Of a stretch of 64,000 nt of DNA, positions 32,382 to 43,483 are shown in pieces. How positions within the stretch are numbered: the first letter of the stretch is position 1; every line of letters begins with the position of its first letter. Under the pieces are notes generated by a model. That model searched no databases and was not told the origin of the DNA. It saw nothing but the letters and a program-made list of their open reading frames with translations. Location of the stretch: assembly GCA_949130495.1 (NCBI GenBank), contig OX422213.1, positions 51,346,284 through 51,410,283 on the forward strand, given 5' to 3'. The position numbers and the translations under genes are program-made. Source of the DNA: Sambucus nigra. Lineage: Eukaryota; Streptophyta; Magnoliopsida; Dipsacales; Adoxaceae.

Positions 32382-32789
32382 TGTGGGTACCCAAAAATTA
32401 AAACTATGGGCCTGGACGAGTAGCCCATCCCTGGCGGCCCAAAGTCCAGGCCCCCTCATCTTTCATAATTGATCCGGTCTCCCCCCACCATCCCATGAAG
32501 GGAAGTTATAGGGGAAATAGAAAATATGGAGGAACCCATCACCTCCACTCATCTAGATGTACATGTATATATTAAACCCTAGGTCCGGGGCAAAAGGACA
32601 AGTTGTATTCTCTGTAATCACTCTCCGGAGTATATAGAAATAATATCGACTGCACCACCGTGGACGTAGGCACATCTTGGCTGAATCACGTACATATTTC
32701 GTTGTGTGATTGGCATCTTGTATTCCTTGTTCTTTTCTTGATAATCTTTCTCTCATATTTATTTGTGTTGCATAATAATTGCATCTACA
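32382..32789 (+). repeat. 3' LTR of Tat-1
   Basis: 408 bp, TGTGGGTACCC...GCATCTACA, followed by the AGTTT target duplication. It has the same length as the Tat-2 5' LTR and carries the box at about 32658-32687. Confidence 0.92.
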
Positions 32790-32794
32790 AGTTT

Positions 32795-33943
32795 GTATAG
32801 AAGTGGAAATACCATAGAATTTCGAACAACAAGTTGCTGAGAATGATTATAATCTTAAGATTGATTATTATGACCTTGATTATCTTGTGTAGTACCCTGC
32901 AATTGACAACTAAGTAAGGAAATTAAATGTTGACACTAGTTAGCAGATAGAGAATTAAGAGAGAAAGAATTATCTAAAGTTTCAAAGACAAAACTAGCTT
33001 AATTAGCATTAGCCTTTGAATATTCTATCTGATTACTAGATTGCCCTTTATCATGATCCATACTTCATCCCTCTGGCTTAAAACCAGCTGGATAGCCATG
33101 AACATTGTAACATTTTGCCATAGTATGACCAAAATAGCCACAATGAGTACAAACCGACTTAATAGGAGAAACATTAGATGTGGAACACCCCGCACTTCTT
33201 TTCCTTTCTTCTTTAATAACCAATGAAAAAACTCTGTTGATAGGGGGTAAGGGATCTAACATGAGGATTTGTGCTCTAACTTGGCTAAATGACTCATTTA
33301 AACCCATGAGAAACTGCAGGACATGGTCTTGATTATGAAAATCTATGAATTTTTTCATACCTCCACAAGTACAAACTGGTGCAGGCATAAAATCACGCAA
33401 CTCATCCCAAAAAGTTTTAAGTCTTGTGAAATAACTACTAACGTCATTAGATCCTCACGTTAGAGCATTAATTTGTTGCTTCAATTGAAAAATTATTGGA
33501 CCATTACTTTGACTAAACCGATCATGTAAGTCATTCCACATATTAAAAGCATTATCCACAAACATAATGTTATCAATAATATCTCTAGAAATAGTATATA
33601 AGATCCAAGACATCACCATATTATTGCATCGAAACCAAAAAAATAGAGAGAATCATCAATTTTTGGCTTAGGAATGGATCCATCAACAAAACAGATCTTA
33701 TTTTTATCCATAAGAGCCATTGTCATAGCACAATTCTAGGAATTGTAGTTGTTACCTATCAGAAGGTTTGAAACAAGATTCAATCTTGGATGATTGCCAC
33801 TGCTGAGGTAAAAAGGACAACTAGTATCATCTCTAAAGCGTCATTCTGGTGGATTCAGAGAAAAAAGAATTCTCAGTAAAATTTCCATTATTTCTCCCAC
33901 CATTGTTCTGGTTTCCACCATGAGATCCTCCTCCTCGAGCCAT
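32795..33943 (-). pseudogene. Copia C1 gag
   Basis: It starts at the ATG at 33943 (MARGGGSHGGNQNNGGRN). The copia Gag N-terminal block follows (HPRLNLVSNLLIGNNYNS, AMTMALMDKNKICFVDGSI), then a decayed core, then QFLMGLNESFSQVRAQILM, the conserved 'L.GLN..F..VR.QIL' segment. The zinc knuckle CTHCGYFGHTMAKC with YNVHGYP lies at about 33155-33085. Several frame breaks lie between 33700 and 33400. The gene continues on the other side of Tat-1, at 21583. Confidence 0.82.
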
Positions 33944-34056
33944 AACCAAGAACAATCAAGATAACAAAAAAAAGAGGAAAGAAAGGAAATTGCAAATCAC
34001 GAGGAATATAAATTGTGTTGATCAGAAGAATTGAGAAATAAAATAGATCGCAATTC

Positions 34057-34104
34057 TAAGCTCTGATACCATCTTCAGCGAAACAAATCTAAGCTTTGAT
34101 ACCA
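34057..34104 (-). other. Two Met-tRNA-type primer-binding sites of copia C1
   Basis: On the minus strand TGGTATCAAAGCTTAG lies directly beside the 5' LTR (34104-34089), and TGGTATCAGAGCTTAG follows 33 bases later (34071-34056). The inner copy is the better match to the initiator tRNA-Met complement. The outer, adjacent copy is at the usual position. Confidence 0.75.
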
Positions 34105-34238
34105 TGTAATATATATATAGGAAACAAAGCTAAGTTAACAGTTGTGTGCCAGATGTATATGATAACAGTTGTACATGCCAGCTAACAAATACAACCAAAA
34201 TACTATCAGTTATAACAAACTAAAACACTCCTCCAATA
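34105..34238 (-). repeat. 5' LTR of copia C1
   Basis: It pairs with 18264-18397. The ends are TGTAATATATATATAGG on the PBS side and CTCCTCCAATA on the outer side. It is short, about 134 bp, which is within the copia range. Confidence 0.75.
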
Positions 34239-34752
34239 GAACCATTATAAGTGCACCACAAATATTGCTTGCAATGAAGTCTTGGGGCGTTTCAATTAGG
34301 GTAAACTACAGCTGAGCTAATTTCATTCCGATCATTGCAAAACTATAATGCCCTAACCAATGCTATTTATTTACAGTTACCATTAACTAGTTTTTGACAT
34401 CTCAATGAACTCCCAGCTAAATACAAACGCAATGCTCTTCAAGATCACATAGATGATATAGAAGACTGCCACGTTATTGTTAATGTAAAAAGGTTTTAGG
34501 AATTAACAAATATCAATGCACATAATAAGGTCTTCTACATCGGCTTATTTTTATTGGATGAAAATGTAAGATAACAATTAGATATGATTTGATTGTTTGA
34601 TTACTTAACATATACAATCAAACTAATTTGTTCTCAATTAGGGTTCGCGCAACAATTTGGAAATTCTTGATCCTAACATTCTCGCATATGGAATAAAAAT
34701 TCAAATGTGTACTCAATTAAACATTTCAAAGTAGCAAACAACAAACTTACAT
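34239..34752. other. Unassigned AT-rich sequence
   Basis: No gene is seen. A GGGTAAACTACAGCTGAGC segment near 34305 resembles a MITE terminus, but I found no matching inverted end. Confidence 0.4.
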
Positions 34753-35109
34753 AATTTGTGTTCGCTGGAATTAATCATTGTTGTGCTACTTGAGTAATTC
34801 TGATAATCCGTTCTATCTTGGGAGAGAATTATTCAGCAACCTTGAAGCATATTAGAGGGAATAAATTTGCCTTAAGGAGGTTGTTCTAAACAGGACTCAG
34901 ATTTATTTTCTATTTATTAATATTTCCTGCAAATTCCGTCTATTACAAGTAAGTTTTTGAATTTTATTTTATTTCTACAATTTCTGTAATTACTGAATTG
35001 AATAATTCCGTTTTAATTTTGAATTTATAATATCAGTTAATAACAATATTATGGCAAATTTATTCGTTTACTGTTTTATAAATTCATACAGAAATATTAT
35101 TTTATTGTT
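34753..35109 (+). mobile_element. LTR fragment of copia family C2
   Basis: It starts TTTGTGTTCGCTGGAATTAA and matches the inner part of the LTRs at 53002 and 54115 (CGCTGGAATTAATCATTGTTG, GCCTTAAGGAG, TTCTGTAATTACTGAAT). Homology stops at TTTATTGTT near 35109 and appears to resume near 52698. The intervening DNA, including the CACTA-like element, is therefore probably an insertion. Confidence 0.65.
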
Positions 35110-35299
35110 GAGCTTATATATGAAATAAGTATGAATTATAGGCTATCAAATAAAGTTAGGGCAATTAAAGTGATTAATTTAAGTTTTGGGGCCTTAATAA
35201 TGTATTATTAAAGTATTGGCCTTAATGTGTAGAGACAAGCGTAATTTCTATTTTTATGATGGGTTAAAATAAAAATATACGAAATATGAAAAGACACGA

Positions 35300-35580
35300 T
35301 TGTCTTATAAATATCAGTGACAAAAAAATTAGGACAAAAGTAATTTTGTCATAAAAAGTAACCTTTATGTGAGAAAAATTAATTTCATCACAAATTGAGT
35401 CTGATGATGTTAAATTTGTGACAAATTAATAATATTTGTCACCAAATAATCATTAAAATTTTGACGCCATTATTCTCACGTGCTAAAATATTCCATTCAT
35501 CTATTCGTGACAAAATTGTTATACCTTGAGTGACAAATACATTTATCACACAAAAAAAATTAATTGGTGACAAAAAAATT
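35300..35580. repeat. Left subterminal repeats of the CACTA-like element
   Basis: At least eight copies of TGACAAA or its complement, in both orientations, in AT-rich sequence (for example AATTTGTGACAAATTAAT). In CACTA elements such repeats bind the transposase. Confidence 0.65.
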
Positions 35581-36352
35581 CCTCGCTTACTCCTAAAAAA
35601 AATAACAAAATACCTATTCTTCTAAACCCTCCATCGTTCCCCAAAAATCACTCACGTCATATCCCCCGTCGCCCTCAACCACCATAACCCCTGTTAGACT
35701 TCTCATCTTTGGCAATGTTTTACAAGGTGCCGAGTTCCCATCTCCACCCCAAGTTCCCGTAGTGTCTCCTTATTTCAATAGGTTGTAGTTCAGTAGAAGA
35801 AACATTTGGGGATCTGAACAAGGAAAAGTTCACTCAAAGCTGATCGGTGAGTCGAAACACGGCAAAACAACCCGCCTGAGTTTATCCCATAGGAGAACAC
35901 CCTCCTACCTTACAGCACCACCACAGGCGGCGACCCACTCTTTATTAACCATGTCACATACCATCCCAAAAGAGGCAGCCTCTCTTTTGTCGAAATTCAC
36001 ATGGATGTTGTCACTGCCAACCCCTCTGATTGGGTAACTTATTATTCCTTTGATCATAAGACCTTTATTTTTATATCTGGGTTTCGATTCAATTTGCAAT
36101 TGCACTTACATTTTGTCCTTTTTTTGAATATTGGACCATCCACTCTTATTTCATAAAGAAACAATTTGTATTAATTTGTATGGGGAATACTACAAGGATG
36201 AATGAATGAAGTGGAATACTATAGGTGTGAAGAAGGATTTATGGACAAATGGTAAGTTTATCTATCCATAAAAGTTGTTGGTTTGTTGTATATAATTATT
36301 TTAGGGTTGATAATTATTTCGATAGATGTATGCTTAAATTTACCATAAAGTG

Positions 36353-36761
36353 TGTAGTGACAATTATTGTTCAACACAAAAAGATAAGAGAAGCACAATC
36401 ACTAAGCAGAATAAGGAATACAAAATGTCTAAATCACACAACAAGAGATATACGTGGTTCAGCAAAGGTGCCTACGTCCACGGTGGTGCAGTCAGTATTA
36501 TTTCTATGTACTCCGGGAAGTGATTACAGAGAATACAGTGTGTCCTTTGCCCTGGACCTAGGGTTTATTATATACATGTCCATTTCAGGGAGTGGGGGTG
36601 TTGGACTCCCCCACGTTTTCCATCTTCTCCTAGAACCCCTCTTAATGGGAACATGGGAGAGGACTATATCATAACCGGTTAAGATATGGGGGGTAAGGAC
36701 TTTGGGCCATTACAATTGGGCTACTCGTCCAGGCCCATCATTCTAATTTTGGGTACCCACA
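36353..36761 (-). repeat. 3' LTR of Tat-2
   Basis: It matches 47303-47710 with about nine substitutions in the first 230 bases that I compared. It ends GGGTACCCACA on the plus strand, next to the mirrored polypurine tract ATTGCCCCTAAGTTT. Confidence 0.9.
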
Positions 36762-37153
36762 ATTGCCCCTAAGTTTGTTGGGCCATACTTTGGGCTCAAT
36801 AAATTTAAATGATTTGTCATAATGGCTCATTTGTATACCGTGCAATTCTTCCCAAAGTTCGAGGACTGGGTTTAGGCGGCACTTGCTTCGTGGTCTGTGT
36901 ATTATGATTAGCAGCACTCAAAAGCTATCCAGAGCAGTCATTTCTCGATCGTCATTTCAACCTTCTCAGTACTCTCATATTTTCTGTGAGCTCTAGCGAT
37001 TCACGTTCTCTTCTCTCAGTCTCCATTCTTATTGCTTCCTTGTCATTTGGGCTCGTGATTCTTTATCGTTCGAGTCGAACTTTCATCTTGTAAGTCTCCT
37101 GTGCCTTCTCTTTGTATTTTCTCTTTGAATTTGTAGTTTTCTAGGATTTTCCA
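36762..37153 (+). promoter_or_regulatory. Polypurine tract and likely 5' region of the Tat-2 antisense gene
   Basis: The first bases (ATTGCCCCTAAGTTT) are the polypurine tract of the minus-strand element. The rest, up to the ATG at 37154, is pyrimidine-rich (CTTTCATC, TTCTCTTTG) and resembles a plant 5' leader. The promoter probably lies in the LTR or just after it. No clear TATA is assigned. Confidence 0.4.
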
Positions 37154-37667
37154 ATGGCAAAGATCGGTAATAGGTCAGTATCTGAGTTTAGGAAGTTTTA
37201 TAATATCCCAGAGTGGGTAGAGATTGAGTGTGTCCCTCCCCCTAGAAACGTTAGAGAGATAGAGGGTGCCCATTGAATCCATGTCTTGTTGCTTTACCAA
37301 GGGGGACTAACTTTTCCTCCCAACAACCTATTCTTGCATTTCTTTGGTTATTTCAACATTGTTCCTGCACAGTGTTCGCCCAATGTGTGGAAGATAATCA
37401 ATGGTGTTCATAGAATAAATCAGTTATATGGTACCAAGTTAGGGCTCGCCGAGGTCTGCTTTTGCTATTCTTTTTCTCGAACTAGTTCTGGTTTTCTCTA
37501 TCTCAAAGCCAGGAGTCCTGACAGGGTATTGGTAGTAAACCTACCTGATTCCCATAAGGACTATTGACAAGAGGGCTTTCTTGCTAAAAATTGACAGTTT
37601 TCTCCCCAGTCTGAGGGGTCGAGGTCTGATAGGTTCTCTGTTCCCTTTTATGGGGAAGAATACATAG
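37154..37667 (+). pseudogene. Tat-2 antisense gene, exon 1 (globular domain)
   Basis: It starts MAKIGNRSVSEFRKFYN, matching Tat-1 exon 1. TGA near 37275 and TGA near 37565 replace the two Trp codons that Tat-1 keeps (AHWIH and DYWQE); both are G-to-A changes. The conserved blocks LTFPPNNLFLHFFGYF, AQCSPNVWKIINGV and FCYSFSRTSSGFLYLKA are present. The exon ends EEYI + G at a GT donor, and the intron 37668-37742 ends TTTTTTCTTCAG. Splicing joins codon G|CG and keeps the frame. Confidence 0.78.
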
Positions 37668-37742
37668 GTAGTCTTTGCTCCTGTTCTTTCAACTTCTTTA
37701 CTGATTTGTGATTTTTCTAACTCTTCCCTGTTTTTTCTTCAG

Positions 37743-38550
37743 CGAGGTCGAAGAACTTGGAACCTGCTCTCAGCGAGGTTTGTCTTTCTGAGTTGATCAA
37801 GGCTTGGAATATTAGGGAGCCCCTAGCTGACGGCGAGCATCTCTGGTCTGCTGCCTTCTTGCTTGAATATAAAAACGTTGGTTCTAGCTTTATAGCAAAG
37901 CCGGTAGAAAGCATTCCTGAGTTTGATACCTCTGAAGAGACTGCTGCTGATCCTATCCAGTTGGACGAGGAGGAGAGCAGTTCTGAGAGTGACATTGTAG
38001 GCGGTGCTGAAGGCAATTTTGGTGAGGAGAGCTCCAGTGGTGATAGTTCTTCTGACTCAGAAGAGGCTTCTGAAGCCCGAGGATCTTTGAGCACGTCCAA
38101 CAGTTCAAGCGAGGAGATGGTTCCTCCAAGGAAAAATTTAATTCGGGACGATGATGATGATGATCATGTGCTCCTCGCTCAGAGGTCGAAGAAGCAGAAG
38201 ACTAGCTCTGGGGCTGTATCTACTGGCTCTCGATCTTCTGCTCAGGAGCAGGAGAAGAAGAGGAAAGAAGAAGAACAGATGAGAGAGAGAGAAAAAAGGA
38301 AGAGGAAAGAAAGAAGATGGAGGAGAAGAGGAGGATGGAGAAAGAGAGAGAGGAGAGGAGAAAGATGGAGTCGAGGACGAAGGCTGGGCAGGCTTTAGTC
38401 CCGGTGTCCGCATTGCCCGAGGGGGCTTCAGTTGCCATTTCTCCTCAACTGGCCCCCGCGCTGCTCGAGAGGGCAGTTCTTCCTGCTGATCGCCAAAGGG
38501 CGCTGGGATCTGATCAATTGGCCCTACAGTCTAGCCAGAGGCTAGCTTTG
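37743..38550 (+). pseudogene. Tat-2 antisense gene, exon 2 (acidic and Lys/Glu/Arg-rich)
   Basis: Open from ARSKNLEPALSEV through IKAWNIREPLADGEH, an acidic Ser/Glu/Asp stretch and PPRKNLIRDDDDDDHVLL, then RSKKQKTSSG. One frame slip occurs in the purine-rich Lys/Glu/Arg run near 38280-38310, after which the frame matches Tat-1 again (MESRTKAGQALVPVSALPEG). Its Gln codons (PIQLDEEE, SKKQKT, LQSSQRL) show the ancestral state where Tat-1 has stops. It ends LAL at a GTAAGA donor. Confidence 0.78.
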
Positions 38551-38628
38551 GTAAGACCTTTTCTTTTCTCCAATTCTTTATTAAGTCTTATTTATTTCCT
38601 TTTCTTGATGTCTTCTTTGTTTTTGCAG

Positions 38629-39300
38629 TTTGTGACTGACTTCGCCGTGCTCTATCGCTCTCGCGACGAGTTGATGAGCAGGAACGACGAGCTGGAGCAG
38701 TAGAGTGCTGCCTTGAAAGTGAGGGGCACTCAATTGGAGGCTGATCTAAAGACAGCTGATGCTTCCCGAGCTTCTTCTGACCTGGCCCTCGTCAATTCCA
38801 ACCGGGAGAGGGATGCGGTGGTTAAAGAGCTGATCGAGCTGAGGCAGGTCTATGATCTGGTCTGCTCGAGTAAGTTGGTCATCGTAGAGGAGAACAAAGT
38901 ACTGACCGAGCAGCTGAAGGATAAAGAGTCCCAGACAGCCACCATTAAGGAGGATTCATATAACTCCGGGTTGGCTGCTGCATATGAAGACGCCGAGGTT
39001 CAGATAGGCTACATCAGCCGTCTGAACTTCAAAAAGGGCTGGAACAAGGCCCTCTTAGCTGCTAGTGTCGATACTGACTCTCCTCTTTTCGATGAGCACG
39101 ACCCGGGCTCGAAGCCAACTGTAGATGAAGAAGCCCCTGCCCCAGCCATCGAAGGCGTTGATTCTGCCTCTCAGACAATTCCTGTCGATGCTCGCCCTGC
39201 CCAAGAGACTGAGGTTATCCCTGCGGAGGAGGATGCCTCTACTACTACTGACAAGGGGAAGCAGGCAACTACCTCTGAGCAGCCTAAGGTTGCCAGTTAA
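38629..39300 (+). pseudogene. Tat-2 antisense gene, exon 3 (coiled coil)
   Basis: It follows the intron 38551-38628 (GTAAGACC...TTTTTGCAG). It reads FVTDFAVLYRSRDELMSRND, one TAG at 38701, then a long coiled coil (VVKELIELRQVYDLV, VIVEENKVLTEQLKDK), the conserved YISRLNFKKGWNKALLA block and a Pro/Glu/Thr-rich tail to TAA at 39298. Heptad-like Leu/Val spacing suggests oligomerisation. Confidence 0.78.
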
Positions 39301-39450
39301 TTTACTTCTAGGACTACTTTTGTATTTTTGCTTGTAATTTTCCTTTTTGCTGCTCGATGTACTTTGACACTTATTAATGAAATGAAAAGGTTTCTCATTC
39401 CCTTAGTGTGCTGATGATTCTGTCTTTCCTTGCTCTTTTATGTCTTGTAG

Positions 39451-40365
39451 TTGATTGATGTAGAAGAGTATATTCCTGCCACATCTCAATTGGGCAGGAC
39501 CCTTGGTCCCAATGCAAGTCCTCAGGTTCGCCAAACCTTTGTTAAGCTTTGCAAATCTCTTAGATCAAGGAATCAGAAGTATAAGGATCAGTCTGAGCTT
39601 GTGGCCAAGCTGAAGGACAGGCTTCAAGAGATGGAAGAAGTAGGTGCTTCAGTCCAAGAGGAGGTGAATACATTGAGAGCAAGGCTCCTGGATGCCTCTG
39701 AGATCAATCAGGTCGGGGAGATTCTTCAGCGGGAGAATGAAGCTTTGAGGAGGGAAGTCTCACGACTCAGGGAACATGCGCCGAGCACTGTTCCTGGGGT
39801 ATTATGAGGTTCTTCCTCTTCACGAGCTGGAGCAAGATCAAGCGATGTTCCTCCGATGCTGTAAGGTTCTACCCCGTCAACTGTTTCACGAGCTGGTACA
39901 AGTGCTAGGGGCCCAACTAAGGAAATGGAAGAGCTCCGTGATGATGATCGGCGAGCATACATGATTGCTGTCGAGCTTCAAAGGGACGTTACTCGGCTGC
40001 GGCACCTGTTTAAAAAAGGACCTCGGCGAGTATGGGTCGACGGTTACAATCAGGGTTGGTTAGATGCTCCAACGAGGCTGACAGAGTTTGAGGAGCTCGC
40101 CTTCATCAGGGGGTGGTTGAGTGCCTTGAGGGAGATGCAAGTTCTAAGGAACTCAATGCTCTGGTATCGCCATGAAATATCTCCTTCCACTCGGATGCCT
40201 AACCCCTTCCGGAGAGATGATCAGTGGATACCCATTGATGCCATCCCTCGGCAGCTATTGGAGTCGGATGTTAACGAAGTCGAGGAAAAGTTAGTTCTCC
40301 TTCCCGATGATGGTCGAAGAGCTCGAGTGGTTGATTATCTTGCTCGGAGGCCTCACCCTCACTAA
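39451..40365 (+). pseudogene. Tat-2 antisense gene, exon 4 (coiled coil, conserved C-terminus)
   Basis: It follows the acceptor-like TATGTCTTGTAG, identical to Tat-1. It reads LIDVEEYIPATSQLGRTLG, VRQTFVKLCKSLRSRNQKY, the coiled coil LQRENEALRREVSRLREH, then two stops in a Ser/Arg-rich linker (about 39805-39862). It resumes in the same frame at MEELRDDDRRAYMIAVELQ through FIRGWLSALREM, WYRHEIS and WIPIDAIPRQL to TAA at 40363. Three of the four exons keep long alignable frames between the two elements, which argues for past selection on protein sequence. Confidence 0.75.
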
Positions 40366-40419
40366 GATTTTGCCAGTAGTAACTCTGTATATTTTGTATT
40401 GAAGTGATGTAATCTCGAT

Positions 40420-41080
40420 GTTTTGGGCGAGCTCGCCGACTAAACATGTATTGTATTTGTTGTAAATGTGATGAATTAATATAAAATTTATGCTTTGGGC
40501 AAATTTGCCGACTAAACAAGTGTCTTATATTTTCCACATTTTTGTTCAAAAATCTTGAGCCTATCTTGGCTGACTAGATTTGTATGTTCGCATTATCAAG
40601 TAAGTGTCCTCCCAGTCCAGTATGCCAACGAGATACCATTCTGCCTCACTTTACCTTTTAAGTTGTGTCGTCACACTCCCTTAGGCTTAAGTGTGGCAAT
40701 TGGCGAGGACACACCTGGTGTTGGATGCTCTATCCGATCAGGATTTTATTCAACCAAACATTATTTGGTGACCAATTCTGACTTGGTCATATTGCCTAAG
40801 GATCTCCTGTAGGGCTTCATATATTGCCAAGGGCAATGCTTATGAGGTCTTTCATACTTCAAAATGAAAACCTGAGGTGGGTCATTTCCCTGTTATAGTG
40901 TAATGATCAGTGTGCCTGTTACTTGGAAAGGGTGTGTGGGTTATAAAGTTTGTACATTGACACCTCGTAAAATGCAAATTAATTAACTGATACTTCGTAG
41001 AATGCAATTGCCAAACAAATTTTCATTAATGATAAGGAAATGAACTTCCGGTTTCATAATTTAAAGATCAAAAGGGGAAT
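40420..41080. other. Spacer between antisense gene and pol of Tat-2
   Basis: It contains two copies of the CGAGCTCGCCGACTAAACA-type repeat (about 40428 and 40508), the counterpart of 28500-28790. A block near 40640-40720 (TTGTGTCGTCACACTCCCTT) is shared with Tat-1 near 28420. No gene is seen. Confidence 0.65.
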
Positions 41081-42131
41081 CTAGAAATAGAATTTCTTAA
41101 GGTTGGCTGCATTCCACGCTTGGGGTATCTCTCTGCCTTCCATCGTTTCCAAGTGATAGGATCCCTGCAGATCATCTTTAGTTATCTTGAATGGTCCTTC
41201 CCAGTTTGGCCCTAGCTTACCGTCTGATGATTTTACTGCGCTGCCTAGGACTTTCCTCAGGACACAGTCCCCAACTTGGAATGCCCTTGGGTTGACCCTC
41301 TTGTTATAATGCCTTGCGAGCTGTTGTTGATAGCTCGCTAGTTTTACTAGGGCTAGCTCTTGGCGCTCATCGGCTAGGTCGAGCTCAGCGAGCAATGCTG
41401 CATCGTTATGGCCTTAGTTGACAAGGCTAGACCTCATTGTTGGCAAGCCTGCTTCTAATGGGATGACTGCTTCCATTCCATATGTCAGCGAAAATGGGGT
41501 TTCCCCCGTTGCTCGTTGTGTAGTGGTTCGGTAGGCCCATAGAATATGTGGTAATTCATTTACCCATGTACCTTTGGCTCGCTCTAATCGTCTATTTAAT
41601 CCGTCGATCACTGTCTTGTTGGAAGCCTCGGCTTGGCCATTGCTCTGAGGATAGGCCACCGAGCTAAAATGGTGTCTGATTCCATGCTCGTCGCAGAAAC
41701 TCTGAAAGGAGTCGCTCTCGAACTGCGTTCCATTGTCAGTGATGATGGTTCTAGGGATGCCAAAACGAACCTTATCATATCTGCATCTCGAATGTTCGTT
41801 AGGGGTTCCACCTTGATCCATTTGGTGAAGTAGTCAGTTGCGACCAACAGATATTTGCAATTGCCGGTGGCGGTAGGAAGTGGTCCTACGATGTCCATGA
41901 GCTAGACAGTGATTTTAGGTCGCTAGTAAGTTGGTGGACCATATGAGCATGAAGTTGGTATTTCAGGCACTTGCGAACATACATCGCAGAGTCCCTTTGC
42001 ATATATGGCCACCAATAGCCTTCCTTCATTACTCGGAAAGCCAGGGACCTTCCTCCAATATGGCTTCCACAGATTCCCTCGTGAAGCTCATGTAGGTACT
42101 GCTCGACATTCCTTGGGTGAACGCATTGAAG
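41081..42131 (-). pseudogene. Tat-2 integrase
   Basis: The minus strand carries MDIVGPLPTATGNCKYLLV, ATDYFTKWI, NIRDADMIRF (intact here), then TIITDNGTQFESDSFQ, PQSNGQAEASNKTVIDGL, HILWAYRTT and LGPNWEGPFKI, ending NLKKFYF and TAG at 41081-41083. Frame slips occur near 41800 and at about 41400, and stops lie in the zinc-domain segment near 41900-42110. All DDE residues are visible. Confidence 0.85.
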
Positions 42132-43483
42132 TTATGGACGGGAAAAAGATCTCTTATATAGCTTGCCCTCTGGTGATAAGTGAAAGCGAGCAGCTTTGAC
42201 TCTTATCTGGTGGGCAATCTTTTTGTCGTTTGGGAGCGTGCCATCCTTCAAATAGTTTCTTAAAGGGTCCATCCAGCTGGGTGCTGACTCCACTTGGAGC
42301 ATCTGCTCCACGCCTGGCGACTTGCTGCTACGGTTAATGCTCAGACGAGCGAGGAAATCGATGGGGATTGTTCTTTTTAGGTCGGAATCGACTGCTGAAC
42401 TTAGGGCTACTAAGGCGTCAGCATGGCTGTTCTGTCCTCTGGGAAATTCTTGGACATTGATCTCTTCGAAGCTAGCCATTAGTCTTTTCACTAAGGCGAG
42501 GTAAGCTGCCATTCTTTCATCTTTTGCATTGTAGTCTCCACTTATCTGATTGGAGACTAATTGAGAATCGTCGAACACCTGTAAATGCTTTGCTCCCAAA
42601 GTGTGCGCCTTCTGGAGGCCGGCTATTAAGGCTTCGTATTCTGCTTCGTTGTTGGAGGCTGCAAATCCAAGTTTGATTCCTTGTTCAAGGATTGTATCCT
42701 CTGGAGTAATGAGGACAATGCCTACTCCTGCCCCCTTTGAGTTGGAGGCTCCATCAATGAACAATTTCCAGGTTTCCTTCGTCGCGTCGTTCCCCTTTTG
42801 TCTTGCTGGTTGAGGTTGGTTAGAAGGTTGCTCACCTGTGAATTCGACTATGAAATCAGCAAGGACCTGCCCCTTGATTGCGTTCCTTGTTTGAAATTGG
42901 ATGTCAAATCGTCCGAGCTCGACTGACCATTTAGACAGTCTGCCCGACAAATCCGCCTTCCTCAGGATTGCTTTAAGGGGGTGCGATGTAAGGACGATTA
43001 TAGTGTGGGCTTCGAAATAGTGCTTCAGCTTCCTCGAAGCCACTACTAGTGCAAAGGTGAGCTTCTCCAGTGGTAGGTACCTCTGCTCGGCGTCTAGTAG
43101 GGTCTTGCTCGCGTAATAAACGGGGTGCTGGATTTCTGTAACTTCGCACATTAATGCAGAACTGACAGTGTGGTTGGAAACGGAGAGGTACAAGTACAAG
43201 GAATTTGTTTCCAGTGGTATGACGAGCAGTGGTGGGAACTGAGGTAAGCCTTGAGCTCGTCCAATGCCTGCGAGCAATCTTGGTTCCATTCTACTACCGT
43301 TTTGTTTCCCTTTAGAAGCTGAAAAAAAGGCTTGCACTTCTCGGAGGACTTAGAGATAAAGCGGTTTAAGGCAGCGAGCATACCGGTGAGCTTCTGTACG
43401 TTCTGGATTGTGCCAGGAGGTTGTACCCTGTTTATTGCATCGATCTGCTCTGGGTTAGCCTCGATGCCTCTCTTACTGACCAA
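42132..43483 (-). pseudogene. Tat-2 RNase H and archaeal-type RNase H
   Basis: This is the longest intact stretch of Tat-2 pol (401 codons from 43337). It contains [35 protein letters not shown], then [33 protein letters not shown] and [14 protein letters not shown] (Asp in place of Tat-1 Gly before the catalytic Asp). Beyond this comes [18 protein letters not shown] and the integrase lead-in [15 protein letters not shown]. One frame slip near 43250-43330 separates it from RT ([16 protein letters not shown]). Confidence 0.88.

Larger units (their letters stand above)
21584..32789 (+). mobile_element. Tat-1: complete Ty3/gypsy Tat-type element with antisense gene
   Basis: An 11.2-kb element bounded by LTRs (21584-21917 and 32382-32789) and by a perfect 5-bp target duplication AGTTT (21579-21583 and 32790-32794), inserted in copia C1. 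Plus-strand order is PBS, gag, protease, RT, RNase H, archaeal-type RNase H, integrase. RT before integrase makes it Ty3/gypsy, and the second RNase H places it in the Tat lineage. Between integrase and the 3' LTR lies a minus-strand spliced gene. A 538-bp TIR transposon sits between protease and RT. Each gene carries nonsense or frameshift changes. It is the same family as Tat-2 (36353-47710). Confidence 0.93.
18264..34238 (-). mobile_element. Ty1/copia element C1 (interrupted)
   Basis: A minus-strand copia element: 5' LTR at 34105-34238, PBS, gag (33943-32795), then a break caused by the Tat-1 insertion at 21584-32789, then protease, integrase, RT and RNase H (21583-18398) and a 3' LTR (18264-18397). 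Removing Tat-1 and one AGTTT copy restores the internal order, which dates C1 as older than Tat-1. No target duplication of C1 itself was found. All coding parts are damaged. Confidence 0.85.

Noticed and set aside
35905..36105. 66-codon minus-strand frame that might be a small host gene
   Set aside because: No domain, no splice or start context, and it lies inside the CACTA-like element.
38220..38438. Ser/Leu-rich minus-strand frames opposite Tat-2 antisense exon 2
   Set aside because: Shadow of the Lys/Glu/Arg-rich exon caused by its purine bias.
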